A stretch of 64,000 nt of DNA from Virgibacillus_O sediminis (GCF_042643265.1 NZ_JBHRRZ010000017.1:186001-250000), one strand, 5' to 3'; positions 43,046 through 52,131 are shown, numbered from the stretch's first letter. Notes: a model not told the origin generated them from the letters alone. Translations and numbers: made by a program.

Positions 43046-45067
43046 CTAGGCGGCAGCAGAAAAATCTTTTCGATTTTGTATAAAGTTAATAGCCGTGATT
43101 ACTCCAATAACAACCAAACCAATGATATCACTCATCGTCTCCGGCATGATAGTAAGCAATGCACCTGCACCCAGGAACAAACGGTAGATGATATTCATCT
43201 CCGTCTTTAAATATCCTTCCAAGGCTCCGCTCAGTGCAATAATACCGATCAAGGATGTGACGACGATGGTTATAATCGACATCACCGGCGGCAGGGCGAA
43301 CTCTGTAGCATTAACTGCAACCCCTGTCGTATCAATCATCAGCATGGAAGAATCATAGACAAATATATATGGAATTATAAAACCGGCCAATGAAAGCTTC
43401 AATGCCTGGAATCCTGTCCGCATCGGATCGCCTCCAGAGACACCGGCCCCCGCAAATGCTGCAAGAGCAACAGGCGGTGTGATATTGGCAAAAATTCCAA
43501 AGTAGAACACAAATAAATGTGCGACTAGCACCGGGATGCCGAATTCGGCCAGGGCCGGCGCCGTCATGGTTGCCGTAATGATATAAGCTGGAATAGACGG
43601 TAGGCCCATTCCGAGAATGATCGAGGCAATCATCGTAAAGAACAGGGTCAGGAACAAGGATCCTGCGCCAATGCTTGTAATGGCTGACGTCATAACAGTA
43701 CCGAAACTGGTCAAGCTGACCACTCCGATGATAATCCCCACTACAGCACAAGCAATCATTACAGACAAGGACTGCCTTGCCCCGTTTTCCATCGCCTGCA
43801 GTACATCAGTGATCGACATCCTCGTTGACTTGCGCAAAGTAGCGACCGCGATTGTGAGCAGAATGGTATTGAATGCTGCATAGCCGATCGGCACATTCAT
43901 ATACAGCATGATGATCAAGCCGACAATCGGCAGCAAAAGATGGCCTCTTTCTTTCAGCACTTCCTTCACTTGTGGCAGATCTGCCTTTGGAATGCCTTTG
44001 AGTCCACGCTTTCCAGCACGGAAATGAACTTGCATGATAACAGCCAGGAAATATAATACTGCTGGGAGCAGGGCAGCCAAGGCTATAGTGCCGTACGCAA
44101 TCCCGGTGGTTTCCGCCATAATGAAAGCACTCGCCCCCATAATCGGAGGCAGAATCTGCCCGCCAACAGAGGCGCTTGCTTCCACGGCCCCTGCAAAGTT
44201 TTTATGATAACCGATTTTTTTCATTAGCGGTATAGTGAATGAACCTGTACCGACTACGTTTGCTACGGCTGCACCATTGATGCTCCCCATGAACCCACTG
44301 GAAATGACGGCCACTTTTGCAGGACCGCCCTTCTGTCTGCCGGCTAGTGCCATCGCGAGATCATTGAATAGCTGTCCCATGCCGGACTTTGCCAGGAAGG
44401 CTCCGAAGAGGATGAATAGAAAGATGAATTGCACAGAAGCTCCGATTGCTGTAGAAAACAGCCCCTCCGTCTTTAAGTACAACTGTCCGAAAATATCCCC
44501 TAGATCAAAGAGTCTGGTCATCAGCATATCCGGCAGCCAGATATTGTGGCTGATGAATGGATAAGCAAGAAAAATCAAGGCAAGGATTGGCAGAATGATT
44601 CCGGTCACACGGCGTGCCGCCTCCAGTACAAGGACGACAGTGAGCATAGCCATGGCAATATCCATGCCGTTGGGGATGCCGCCTCGTGTGGTCACAATTT
44701 CCGTATATTCGTAAATCAAATACCCAGCCGTCGACAGACTAAGCAAAAAGAGCAGCCAGTCATATACCGGCACCTTCGATCGGTCCTGATTTTTGAACGT
44801 TGGGTATAGCAGGAAGATCAAGGCCATCCCCACAGCCATGTGAACAGCCCTTTGCTGCAAAGCGGGCATTGGATTATAGGTAATATATAAATGATATGCG
44901 GAATATAGGATAGCTATTACAGATATAAAGATGGCAATAGATCTGTTTTTCATTTTACGCACACGGGCATCGGTGTCGAATTTCTCGAGTACTTCCTGAC
45001 TAGCTGTCTTATCTTCCTCTTTCTCGGATATACTCTCTATATTTAAATCTCTGTTGTCTTTTTTCAT
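43046..45067 (-). CDS. TRAP transporter fused permease (DctQM type)
   Basis: A 673-residue membrane protein that joins the small (DctQ-like) and large (DctM-like) TRAP subunits. An acidic cytoplasmic N-terminus of 45 residues leads into about sixteen helices. The DctM-type block GMGLPSIPAYIITATMTAP and GSINGAAVANVVGTGSFTIP are present. It uses the sodium or proton gradient to import the solute captured by the TAXI protein. GGGAGGGAAG fits ATG 45067, which overlaps the DUF1850 stop by 4 bases. Confidence 0.92.
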   Translation of the reverse strand: MKKDNRDLNIESISEKEEDKTASQEVLEKFDTDARVRKMKNRSIAIFISVIAILYSAYHLYITYNPMPALQQRAVHMAVGMALIFLLYPTFKNQDRSKVPVYDWLLFLLSLSTAGYLIYEYTEIVTTRGGIPNGMDIAMAMLTVVLVLEAARRVTGIILPILALIFLAYPFISHNIWLPDMLMTRLFDLGDIFGQLYLKTEGLFSTAIGASVQFIFLFILFGAFLAKSGMGQLFNDLAMALAGRQKGGPAKVAVISSGFMGSINGAAVANVVGTGSFTIPLMKKIGYHKNFAGAVEASASVGGQILPPIMGASAFIMAETTGIAYGTIALAALLPAVLYFLAVIMQVHFRAGKRGLKGIPKADLPQVKEVLKERGHLLLPIVGLIIMLYMNVPIGYAAFNTILLTIAVATLRKSTRMSITDVLQAMENGARQSLSVMIACAVVGIIIGVVSLTSFGTVMTSAITSIGAGSLFLTLFFTMIASIILGMGLPSIPAYIITATMTAPALAEFGIPVLVAHLFVFYFGIFANITPPVALAAFAGAGVSGGDPMRTGFQALKLSLAGFIIPYIFVYDSSMLMIDTTGVAVNATEFALPPVMSIITIVVTSLIGIIALSGALEGYLKTEMNIIYRLFLGAGALLTIMPETMSDIIGLVVIGVITAINFIQNRKDFSAAA

Positions 45068-45528
45068 AGAAACTTCCCTCCCAAATACTCCCATACATGA
45101 AGATAGTGTACAGATATTCGCAAATTCTCATGGTGATCAACCAACTCATATAAAGGAATAACAGCCTCTTTTGTTTCCAAACGAGTTTCTGCATCCTTGG
45201 AAACAGCCAAGTTCACTTCATCCATTTTCCTTTCCACCTTCATATGGACAAATCCATCCTGATTGCGGATCACCTCTCCGTCTGAAGGAGTCCCGGCACC
45301 AAATGTCTTGAACAGCGTATCTGTCAGCATAAGCTTGCTGCCATGCCGTTCATATGTTTCAAACCATTCTTCTTTCTCCACAGAATGAATCCATTTCAGC
45401 TGAAAAGCCGGTTCTTTCAAATAGTAGACCGTGTTATCCGCTTCCAGCCCAATCACAGGTAGTTTGAAAAACAGGAAAAAAAAGGGCACAATCAACCATG
45501 CGCCCCATTTCATCCACTTACTGTTCAT
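45064..45528 (-). CDS. DUF1850 family protein
   Basis: A 154-residue protein with one N-terminal hydrophobic segment (about 8-26) and an outside domain containing LKWIHSVEKEEWFETYE, typical of DUF1850. It lies between the TAXI and permease genes, overlapping both (11 and 4 bases), so it is an accessory part of the same transporter; its biochemical role is unknown. Confidence 0.85.
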   Translation of the reverse strand: MNSKWMKWGAWLIVPFFFLFFKLPVIGLEADNTVYYLKEPAFQLKWIHSVEKEEWFETYERHGSKLMLTDTLFKTFGAGTPSDGEVIRNQDGFVHMKVERKMDEVNLAVSKDAETRLETKEAVIPLYELVDHHENLRISVHYLHVWEYLGGKFL

Positions 45529-46498
45529 TATAATAGCGTTCGGCTCCTGGATGGAGTGGTGCTACAAGTCCTTCTTGGGCTTCTTCCAAGGAAATGTCAG
45601 AAGCTGCCTGGTGGGAGTTTTCCAAAGAATCCAGGTTTTCAAAGAATGCCTTTGTCAACTTGTAGACATCCTCTTCACTCATATCTTCGCGTACAATCAA
45701 AGCATTCATGATGGCAGCTGTTGGAACTGCTTCCTCATTGCCATACGTATCTGCCGGTATTTCCATTGGTACAAAATAGGACTGATCCTGGGCGATTTCC
45801 TCTACATCTTCCTGTTTGATGGTTACCAGCCGGATGTCCAGTGATTCGGAAAGCTCTAACAGGGAAGCATTAGGAAGCCCACTGGTCAGGAAAGCGGCAT
45901 CCAATTGACCTGCCCTCAGTCCATCGGCTGCTTCAGCATACCCTAAATAATCAACTTCCAAGTCGTCATAGGTTATCCCATGTCCTTTCAGAAGATTACG
46001 GGCGTTCACCTCTACACCGGAGTTTTGGTCGCCAACCGCTACCCGTTTTCCTTCCAGGTCTGAAAGGGTTTCTATTCCAGAATCGGCTGTAGTCACTACT
46101 TGTACATAGTTAGGGTATAATGCTGCTATCTGATTGACTTTCTCAATCGGTGCGTCAAAGTTCCCCGTCCCCTCGACTGCCTGACTCACAACATCACTCA
46201 TGGTGAAAGCCATTTCAATTTTATCTTCTTTCATCAAGTTGACGTTTTCCACGGAAGCTCCTGTGGTCTGTGTTCTTGAATTAATTCCGAATTCATTACT
46301 ATATGTTTCCGCCAAGGTTGTGCCAATAATGTTGTATGGACCGGAAGAACCACCAGTCGCGATGGTGACGATATTTGTATCGAGTCCTTCTCCATTGCCT
46401 CCTGCTTCACCGCCTGATTCTTCATTCCCACCGCCACAGGCAGCAAGCAGCATCAAAACCAATACCCCTAATGCCAAACCTATTTTATTTCGTAACAA
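45518..46498 (-). CDS. TAXI-family TRAP transporter solute-binding lipoprotein
   Basis: A 327-residue lipoprotein, lipobox LAAC with Cys21. The TAXI start VTIATGGSSGPYNIIGTTLA is clear, as are GASVENVNLMKEDKIEMAF and VAVGDQNSGVEVNARNLL. It binds the solute, possibly glutamate/glutamine or a carboxylate, outside the membrane. AAGGGGGTAATAGAA points to a TTG start at 46498 rather than the open upstream codons. It is the first gene of TAXI-DUF1850-permease. Confidence 0.9.
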   Translation of the reverse strand: MLRNKIGLALGVLVLMLLAACGGGNEESGGEAGGNGEGLDTNIVTIATGGSSGPYNIIGTTLAETYSNEFGINSRTQTTGASVENVNLMKEDKIEMAFTMSDVVSQAVEGTGNFDAPIEKVNQIAALYPNYVQVVTTADSGIETLSDLEGKRVAVGDQNSGVEVNARNLLKGHGITYDDLEVDYLGYAEAADGLRAGQLDAAFLTSGLPNASLLELSESLDIRLVTIKQEDVEEIAQDQSYFVPMEIPADTYGNEEAVPTAAIMNALIVREDMSEEDVYKLTKAFFENLDSLENSHQAASDISLEEAQEGLVAPLHPGAERYYNEQ

Positions 46499-46607
46499 TT
46501 CTATTACCCCCTTTATAAGATTCCAAAAATAGTATACAGCAAACGGTTTCAATTGGGAAGTAACTTACCATTATTTTGAATTTGTTAAATATTACCCGAT
46601 ATATATA

Positions 46608-46652
46608 CAAAAAAACAGGCTGCACCGGAATAGTAATTTCCAGTGCAGCCTG
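46608..46652 (-). terminator. Terminator of the MetE-like gene
   Basis: CAGGCTGCAC pairs with GTGCAGCCTG, then TTTTTTTG on the minus strand. Confidence 0.85.
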
Positions 46653-46668
46653 CTTTTCTTAATATCTA

Positions 46669-47778
46669 TTATTTCCATACATCCTTGGCAATGTCGAGGA
46701 CATGGCGGATTTTTTCCCATTGCTGTTCCTCAGTAATATCATTACCTTCTTCAGTAGAAGCAAATCCACATTGCGGGCTGAGGGCCAACTGGTCGGCCGG
46801 CAAATACTCAGCAGCTTTGGAAATGCGTTGTTTCACTTCTTCCTTGTCTTCCAGCTCGCCGAACTTAGTAGTAATGAGTCCGAGGACCACATGCAAGTCA
46901 TCTCTATTCACATGCTTGAGGGGCTCGAATCCACCAGAACGTTCATCATCAAATTCAAGGAACAGCCCATCAACTTGAAGTTTACTGAAAATAATTTCAG
47001 AAACCGCATCATAAGACCCCTCACTGAAATAGTGGGAACGGTAGTTGCCTCGGCAGATGTGCATGGTTATCAGCATGTCATCCGGACGGCCTTCCAATGA
47101 TTCATTAATCGCACGGGTAAACAGTTCCTGCAGCTTCTCCGGGTCATACCCCTTGTCGCGGAGGGATTGGAGACCCTTCTCAGATAAGAAAGTTGCCCAG
47201 GAAGTGTCATCCAGCTGCAAATAGCGGCAGCCGGCATCATAGAATGCGCGGATGGCCTTCTTGTAAGCTTTGGTCAAATCCGGCAGAATGTCCTCCACGC
47301 CATATGTATCCTCGTCAATTTCTCCTCGCAGGAGAAGCATGTTCGGACTTGGTATGGTCATTTTAGGTACATGGTTTTCTCCTACTTGCTCATGCAAAAA
47401 CTTGTAATGTTCCAGGAAGGGATGCCTTTCATCAAAATCCACCTTATCCTCTACCTTGATAATATAGGACTTTGTTTCAATCCCTTTAAAGCTCAGCCCA
47501 GATCCTGGGTCGTATCCCCTTACCCCTACAAGGTTTTCAAGGAAATCAAAATGCCACCAGGAACGGCGAAATTCGCCATCCGTGATGGATTGCAGCCCTG
47601 CTTCCTTCTGCTTCTCCACCAACTTGATGATCTCTTCATCTTCGACCTTCCGCAGCTGTTCTGCTGTAATTTCTCCATTTGCATGTTGCAATCTTGCCTG
47701 CTTCAAGCGCTCCGGCCGCAGCAGACTTCCTACATGATCCCCTTTAAAAGGAGCCTTCTTCTCTAACTTTACTGCCAT
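46669..47778 (-). CDS. MetE-like methionine synthase family protein (YxjG/YxjH type)
   Basis: A 369-residue protein with the C-terminal catalytic fold of cobalamin-independent methionine synthase but without its N-terminal half. Zinc ligands appear in MHICRGN and SPQCGFAS, with a conserved DDTSWA block. YxjG/YxjH-type enzymes remethylate homocysteine, with a methyl donor that is not settled. GGAGAGGGAC fits ATG 47778; the longer open frame upstream is the riboswitch. Control by the SAM-I element directly links it to methionine supply. Confidence 0.88.
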   Translation of the reverse strand: MAVKLEKKAPFKGDHVGSLLRPERLKQARLQHANGEITAEQLRKVEDEEIIKLVEKQKEAGLQSITDGEFRRSWWHFDFLENLVGVRGYDPGSGLSFKGIETKSYIIKVEDKVDFDERHPFLEHYKFLHEQVGENHVPKMTIPSPNMLLLRGEIDEDTYGVEDILPDLTKAYKKAIRAFYDAGCRYLQLDDTSWATFLSEKGLQSLRDKGYDPEKLQELFTRAINESLEGRPDDMLITMHICRGNYRSHYFSEGSYDAVSEIIFSKLQVDGLFLEFDDERSGGFEPLKHVNRDDLHVVLGLITTKFGELEDKEEVKQRISKAAEYLPADQLALSPQCGFASTEEGNDITEEQQWEKIRHVLDIAKDVWK

Positions 47779-47810
47779 GATTCGTCCCTCTCCTTCTATG
47801 GTGTAATAAT

Positions 47811-47968
47811 GAAAAAGGGCCTCTCGCATAAGAAGAGACCCTGCATAAAGCAATTCATCCCTCTTATCATTCAAGCCGCCAGACGACTTGCTGGAAGTAG
47901 CACCTTGTCGGGAAAAACAGGTTGCTGAGGCTTCATTGGTCCAGTCCCTCGGCCTCTCCGGATAAGAA
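47811..47968 (-). promoter_or_regulatory. SAM-I riboswitch (S-box) with terminator
   Basis: Minus-strand leader with the S-box landmarks in order: CTTATCCGGAGAGGC, GAGGGACTGG, GAAGCCTCAGCAACC, AAGGTGCTACTTCCAGCA and the closing TGATAAGAG (aptamer about 47861-47968). A terminator GGGTCTCTTCTTATGCGAGAGGCCC followed by TTTTT is at 47811-47844 (key arms GGGTCTC and GAGAGGCCC). SAM should favour termination. Confidence 0.95.
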
Positions 47969-48040
47969 CAATTCATTTAATTGTCTGTATTTTCATATCT
48001 AGTATGATAGCATTTTTTCCTCTAAAAGCAAAGGGGTTGA

Positions 48041-48949
48041 TTAATCCCATTGATATGGTGTCTGCTGATAGACATAATAATTGAGCCAATTAGAGAACAG
48101 CAGATGTGTATGGGACCTCCATGTATTCAAAGGATGCTGGTTTACATCGTTATTCGGAAAATAATTCTCAGGTATGCTGATATCAAGCCCTTTGCTCAAG
48201 TCGCGGGCATATTCTTCTGCAAGCGTATCTGCATCATATTCCAAATGGCCCGTAACCATGATATGCTTCTCATCCTTGGATAAAATTATGAAAGCGCCCG
48301 CCTCTTCGGAAGAAGACAGCAGCAGAAGGCGCGGGTCTTTCTCTATATCTTCCATGGAAACGGCAGTATAGCGGGAATGAGGGGCATTGAAGATATCCTC
48401 AAACCCACGGACCAGATTGATGGTCTGGTCGGAAACCCGGTGCTGATAGATGCCGGAGAGCTTCTTCGGCAGCGGATACTTGTTGATTCCATAATGATAA
48501 TACAAGGAAGCCTGTGCCCCCCAACAAATATTCAGTACGGAAGTGACATTGCTCTTGCTCCACTCCATGATCTCTGTCAATTCGTCCCAATAGTCCACTT
48601 CTTCAAACTCAAGGTGTTCAATGGGTGCTCCGGTTATGATCATTCCATCAAAGCGGCGGTCCTTTACCTCTCCGAATGTTTCATAGAACGTGTCTAAATG
48701 AGATTTGCTAGTATTCTTCGCTTCATGTGTCTTCATCCTCAGAAAGGAAATGTTCACCTGCAACGGCGTATTGCCAAGCAGACGAAGGAGCTGCAGTTCA
48801 GTTCTTTCCTTTTCTGGCATGAGGTTGACGATAAGGATATTCAACGGACGGATATCCTGTGATCTGGCACGATCCTCATCCATTACAAATATCTTTTCAT
48901 GCCTCAGCTCTTCAGTTGCTGGCAGTTCCTTTGGTATATTTATTGGCAA
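48041..48949 (-). CDS. metA: Homoserine O-acetyl/succinyltransferase
   Basis: A 302-residue enzyme activating homoserine for methionine synthesis; Bacillus members usually use acetyl-CoA. LNICWGAQASLYYHYGI contains the nucleophile Cys and HLEYD the later catalytic part; FMPEKERTELQLLRLLGN-like NLMPEKERTELQ is typical. GGGGGAG is too close to ATG 48955 but fits TTG 48949, giving the conserved MPINIP start. A good promoter, not an S-box, lies upstream. Confidence 0.93.
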   Translation of the reverse strand: MPINIPKELPATEELRHEKIFVMDEDRARSQDIRPLNILIVNLMPEKERTELQLLRLLGNTPLQVNISFLRMKTHEAKNTSKSHLDTFYETFGEVKDRRFDGMIITGAPIEHLEFEEVDYWDELTEIMEWSKSNVTSVLNICWGAQASLYYHYGINKYPLPKKLSGIYQHRVSDQTINLVRGFEDIFNAPHSRYTAVSMEDIEKDPRLLLLSSSEEAGAFIILSKDEKHIMVTGHLEYDADTLAEEYARDLSKGLDISIPENYFPNNDVNQHPLNTWRSHTHLLFSNWLNYYVYQQTPYQWD

Positions 48950-48987
48950 CAGCATCTCCCCCTGTGTATGCTCAGATAATGCTTACT

Positions 48988-49016
48988 ATTATAAAGATAA
49001 TGCAAAATTCCCGCAA
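48988..49016 (-). promoter_or_regulatory. Promoter of metA
   Basis: TTGCGG (49011-49016) and TATAAT (48988-48993) on the minus strand with 17 bases between. Confidence 0.65.
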
Positions 49017-49063
49017 CAGCTTCGGCTGGAATAAAATAGGGAAACTTAATTTTCCACCTAAAT

Positions 49064-49588
49064 TTATGCTGTAAGCCATTTTGCTGCAGACAGTAAATCG
49101 GGAAATACATAATCAGCATCAACACCGTCCAAAATGCCGTCTCCTATCAGAATAGTCCTTACTCCCGCCTTCTTCCCGGCCTGGATATCTGGTTCCCGGT
49201 CACCGGCCATAAAACTTTCCTTTATATCAACCTGATGCTTTTCAGCCAAATCTAAAATCATCTGGGGTTTCGGCTTCCGGCATGCACAGTTTGCATGCGG
49301 TTTATGAGGGCAGTAAGCAATATCATCAATCACTGCTCCGTACTCGTGCAGATCCTGCTGCATCTTGTTATGTATTTCTATCAATGCTTCTTTCGCCATA
49401 AAGCCAAGTCCCACTCCTCCCTGGTTTGTCACCACAAACACCTTGAACCCCGCTTTATTCAGCAGATGAATTGCCTCTCCAACCCCAGGCAGCAAATAAA
49501 AATCTTCCGGACTATTAACGAATTGGACACGGTCCGTAAGCACTTCATTCAAGACCCCGTCCCGATCAAGAAATATTCCTTTGGACAA
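49064..49588 (-). CDS. HAD-IIIA phosphatase (GmhB-like heptose bisphosphate phosphatase family)
   Basis: A 174-residue phosphatase. Catalytic aspartates D8 and D10 in FLDRDGVLN, then VTNQGGVGLG, and the zinc loop CPHKPHANCACRKP (about 93-106) that marks GmhB-like enzymes, and MAGDREPDIQAG. It would remove a phosphate from a sugar bisphosphate or a histidinol-phosphate-like substrate; heptose synthesis is not expected by default in this group. It lies between the ydaG-like gene and metA on the same strand. Confidence 0.85.
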   Translation of the reverse strand: MSKGIFLDRDGVLNEVLTDRVQFVNSPEDFYLLPGVGEAIHLLNKAGFKVFVVTNQGGVGLGFMAKEALIEIHNKMQQDLHEYGAVIDDIAYCPHKPHANCACRKPKPQMILDLAEKHQVDIKESFMAGDREPDIQAGKKAGVRTILIGDGILDGVDADYVFPDLLSAAKWLTA

Positions 49589-49611
49589 TGCAGACTCTCC
49601 TTTCGTCCAGT

Positions 49612-49655
49612 AAAAGAGGCTGAGACAAACGTTTTTTATCCCAACCTCTCATCCG
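49612..49655 (-). terminator. Terminator of the YdaG-like gene
   Basis: On the minus strand AGAGGTTGGGA pairs with TCTCAGCCTCT around an A/T-rich loop, then TTTACT. Confidence 0.75.
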
Positions 49656-49657
49656 TA

Positions 49658-50080
49658 TTATAATTCCAGTTCTTGTGGCGGCTGACCCGTTTTATTCATT
49701 AGGCGGATACCGATAGGCTCTATTTCCAGAACCACATAATTCGGATCGTCGGGTCCTTCCATATACATCGCCAAATCTTCGCTCCACAGCCTGCTGCGCA
49801 TCTCCTCTGAATCATTGAGACGTACCTTGCCTTGGTACTCTACATAATCATCGCCAAATCCCTCTCCTTCATACCCGATCAGGATGTGTGTATAGGGGTT
49901 TTCCTCAATCTCCTCCGTCTTATCCGTATCTTTGCTTGTAGGGGTATAAAGCTTCAAGCCATCATGATAAAAGGTCATATAACGGGAGTGCGGCTTATCT
50001 CCTTTAACAGTTGCCATGGTCCCTACCGAACTCTCTTGAAGAATCTTTTCCACTGTGGATCTAATATCCTTTTGATCCAT
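49658..50080 (-). CDS. General stress protein of the pyridoxamine 5'-phosphate oxidase-like fold (YdaG-like)
   Basis: A 140-residue flavin-reductase-fold protein, exactly the length of B. subtilis YdaG (general stress protein 26). HSRYMTFYHDGLKLYTPTSKDTDK and GYEGEGFGDDYVEYQGK (shortened: YEGEGFGDDYVEY) match that group. It may bind FMN or a related cofactor; the reaction is unknown. AAAAGGAGTGG precedes ATG 50080. No clear SigmaB promoter was found. Confidence 0.85.
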   Translation of the reverse strand: MDQKDIRSTVEKILQESSVGTMATVKGDKPHSRYMTFYHDGLKLYTPTSKDTDKTEEIEENPYTHILIGYEGEGFGDDYVEYQGKVRLNDSEEMRSRLWSEDLAMYMEGPDDPNYVVLEIEPIGIRLMNKTGQPPQELEL

Positions 50081-50270
50081 CTAAGACCACTCCTTTTCCT
50101 CCGTTTCTTCATAGTGTTCCTTATCTTTGCCGAAAATAAACTCCTCCCACCTAGATAAGCTGGTGACCCAGCGCCTTGTCTGGAGCCTAGTTATTGATAA
50201 CTTATCCTTCGAAAGCTGGGGGGGTTTTTTGTTGGGCGTTAGGAGGTGGATATGGCCATGGCTCTACCTA

Positions 50271-50307
50271 TAAAAAAGCAATTGCACCCGGAACGAGGCA
50301 ATTGCTT
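50271..50307 (-). terminator. Terminator of the 112-residue gene
   Basis: GAAGCAATTGC pairs with GCAATTGCTT, then TTTTTTATAG on the minus strand. Confidence 0.8.
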
Positions 50308-50646
50308 CTATACTTTCTCGGCCAACAGTTTCTCAAACCTGGCTATCAATGCAAATATATATGCCGTATTTTTCGAGACGTAGGATGCCTCTTTCCTCAC
50401 ACCTGGTTCTCCACTCTGCCAGCGGTGATAAAAAGCAAAAACACGCTCAAATTCCTTGAAGTTGATTTTTCTTACCTTGGAAATACTCACACTCGGTTTT
50501 TGGAAGGTCGCCGGTTTCACCAGCAGACAATCCTCTGTCGGACGAACAGCAAACCAAAGGGGCGACTGATGATTTTTCGGAACGGTATGGATTTCAAACT
50601 CAAAATCCCGTTCATTTATCTTCTCCCAGATATCTATTGCCTGCAT
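50308..50646 (-). CDS. Conserved-looking protein of unknown function, 112 residues
   Basis: Soluble protein with MQAIDIWEKINERDFEFEI at the start, FAVRPTEDCLLVKPA in the middle and ISKVRKINFKEFERVFAFY later. I do not recognise it. GGAGGTTGTTGTT fits ATG 50646, and a proper terminator follows, so it is a real gene. The open frame upstream of 50646 has no ribosome site. No cysteine pair or membrane helix is visible. Confidence 0.7.
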   Translation of the reverse strand: MQAIDIWEKINERDFEFEIHTVPKNHQSPLWFAVRPTEDCLLVKPATFQKPSVSISKVRKINFKEFERVFAFYHRWQSGEPGVRKEASYVSKNTAYIFALIARFEKLLAEKV

Positions 50647-50805
50647 AACAACAACCTCCACTGATTGATTGTCTCCATGATAATACACTCTGCATGAATC
50701 TTTCAATATATTATTTCGAGAGAAAGGAAGAAATGTCCTTCCTATTCTTGGAGATTTTCTTAACTTGCAATTATTCCATACTTCCGCGCCATTATTCAAT
50801 CCATC

Positions 50806-50821
50806 TGTTCCACGTGAAACC
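50806..50821. promoter_or_regulatory. Near-perfect parS (Spo0J/ParB) site
   Basis: TGTTCCACGTGAAACC matches the parS consensus TGTTNCACGTGAAACA at every position except the last. It touches the stop codon of the macro-domain gene. Most parS sites of Bacillus cluster round the replication origin. Confidence 0.8.
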
Positions 50822-51384
50822 TATTGAGGAGGCAGGGTCTCCTCCTTTAGAGCCTTTTCATAGATTTGGTAGTCTTTCTCAGAGAATAAAACCACCCTCA
50901 CTTCTCCAACCTCTCTCCGATTCAAGCAGCTGACAAGCGTTCGAATTGCGACAGTGGCCGCTTCTTCCACTGGATACCCATACACACCTGTTGAAATGGA
51001 TGGGAAGGAGATACTGGACAGCCCAGACCGAGCCGCAATATCCAAAGAGTTTCGATAGCAATTGGCCAGAAGTTTTTCCTGTCCATCCTTACCCTTTTTC
51101 CAGATTGGTCCAACCGTATGGATAACATATTCTGCAGGAAGATCATACCCCTTGGTGAGGACTGCTTCCCCTGTGGAAAGATAGTCGCCTTTCAGCTTCT
51201 GGGTGCGTATCTCTTTACATTCCTCCAACAGCCTTTTTCCGGCAGCCCGGTGAATGGCCCCGTCCACTCCCCCGCCGCCAAGGAGAGAGCCATTTGCTGC
51301 ATTGACGATTGCATCTGTGTGCTGTTCCGTAATGTCGCCAGTCAGCAGTACGAGGCTATTTCCATTTACCTGTTTTTCCATCAT
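50821..51384 (-). CDS. Macro-domain ADP-ribose hydrolase (O-acetyl-ADP-ribose deacetylase, YmdB-like)
   Basis: A 187-residue macrodomain. TGDITEQHTDAIVNAANGSLLGGGGVDGAIH has the ADP-ribose contacts (key parts GDIT, NAAN, GGGGVDGAIH), and ISTGVYGYP closes the site. It would remove acetyl or ADP-ribose adducts. GGAGGGACGG precedes ATG 51384. Monocistronic; no sirtuin neighbour. Confidence 0.92.
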   Translation of the reverse strand: MMEKQVNGNSLVLLTGDITEQHTDAIVNAANGSLLGGGGVDGAIHRAAGKRLLEECKEIRTQKLKGDYLSTGEAVLTKGYDLPAEYVIHTVGPIWKKGKDGQEKLLANCYRNSLDIAARSGLSSISFPSISTGVYGYPVEEAATVAIRTLVSCLNRREVGEVRVVLFSEKDYQIYEKALKEETLPPQ

Positions 51385-51569
51385 CCGTCCCTCCTGTAAA
51401 TCCGTTATCTCCCTTTTATCGTAAATAATGGAGGAAGAAACGGCAAATGATTATAGGCATATCCCCAAATCTAGAAGTAATTTACATTTTTCTAAGAAAT
51501 TAGGGCAATTGGCAGCATCTCTGCATAGAATAAAGATGGGAGATATTGCAGGCAAAGGAGGAAACACAT

Positions 51570-52013
51570 ATGTCGGACTTTAAGCCATACCGTAAAAAAG
51601 GGGAAGATCTCTTCCAGAACCTCTCTAAATCATTAAAAGATGTTTTCGAGCATGATGTCTTTTCCCCGTTGCATGGAAAGTTCAGCCCTTTCCGTGCCGA
51701 TATTGTCGAAGGAAGGACGGCTTATTATATCCAAGCGGAACTTCCCGGTTTTTCCAAGAGGGATATCACCATTGAAGCTGGCAGCGACAACCTTACTATT
51801 CGTGCGATCCGGGAGAATCGAACAGAGGAATTAAGTGAGGAAACAAAGGTCCTCCGGCAAGAAAGGCAATATGGAGAATTTGTGCGCCAATTTCCAATCG
51901 GGAACATGAAGGAGGACAATATCACCGCCAAGCTGGAAGATGGGATGCTTTATGTAGAAATCCCGAAAAAGGCACCTGGAAAACCGGCCCATAAACAGAT
52001 TGATATTGAATAA
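51570..52013 (+). CDS. Hsp20/alpha-crystallin small heat shock protein
   Basis: A 147-residue chaperone. The alpha-crystallin domain spans about 40-140 (YYIQAELPGFSKRDITIE; closing with ITAKLEDGMLYVEIPKK), which contains the A-x-x-x-n-GxL-like LEDGMLYVEIPK. It holds unfolding proteins until ATP-dependent chaperones act. AAAGGAGG fits ATG 51570 rather than 51546. CATAGAATA at 51524-51532 resembles a SigmaK -10, which would suit a spore-coat Hsp20, but no -35 was found. Confidence 0.9.
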   Translation: MSDFKPYRKKGEDLFQNLSKSLKDVFEHDVFSPLHGKFSPFRADIVEGRTAYYIQAELPGFSKRDITIEAGSDNLTIRAIRENRTEELSEETKVLRQERQYGEFVRQFPIGNMKEDNITAKLEDGMLYVEIPKKAPGKPAHKQIDIE

Positions 52014-52019
52014 AACAAT

Positions 52020-52057
52020 CCCCCGGCTGATAGCTTACAGCCGGGGGTTCTGCTTTT
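52020..52057 (+). terminator. Terminator of the Hsp20 gene
   Basis: A 10-bp perfect stem CCCCCGGCTG/CAGCCGGGGG, then TTCTGCTTTT. Confidence 0.85.
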
Positions 52058-52131
52058 GGTTCATATGATAGAAAGCATATCAAAAGAAGCTGTCCGGTTC
52101 ATTTGACCGGGCATTTCTTGCTGCATCCTTA

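Noticed and set aside
47779..47976. 66-codon N-terminal extension of the MetE-like gene
   Set aside because: It lies in the SAM-I riboswitch and terminator; the ribosome site fits 47778.
50095..50260. Minus-strand open stretch ending in EEFIFGKDKEHYEE before ydaG
   Set aside because: No ATG, GTG or TTG start anywhere in frame after the last stop; probably chance or a relic.
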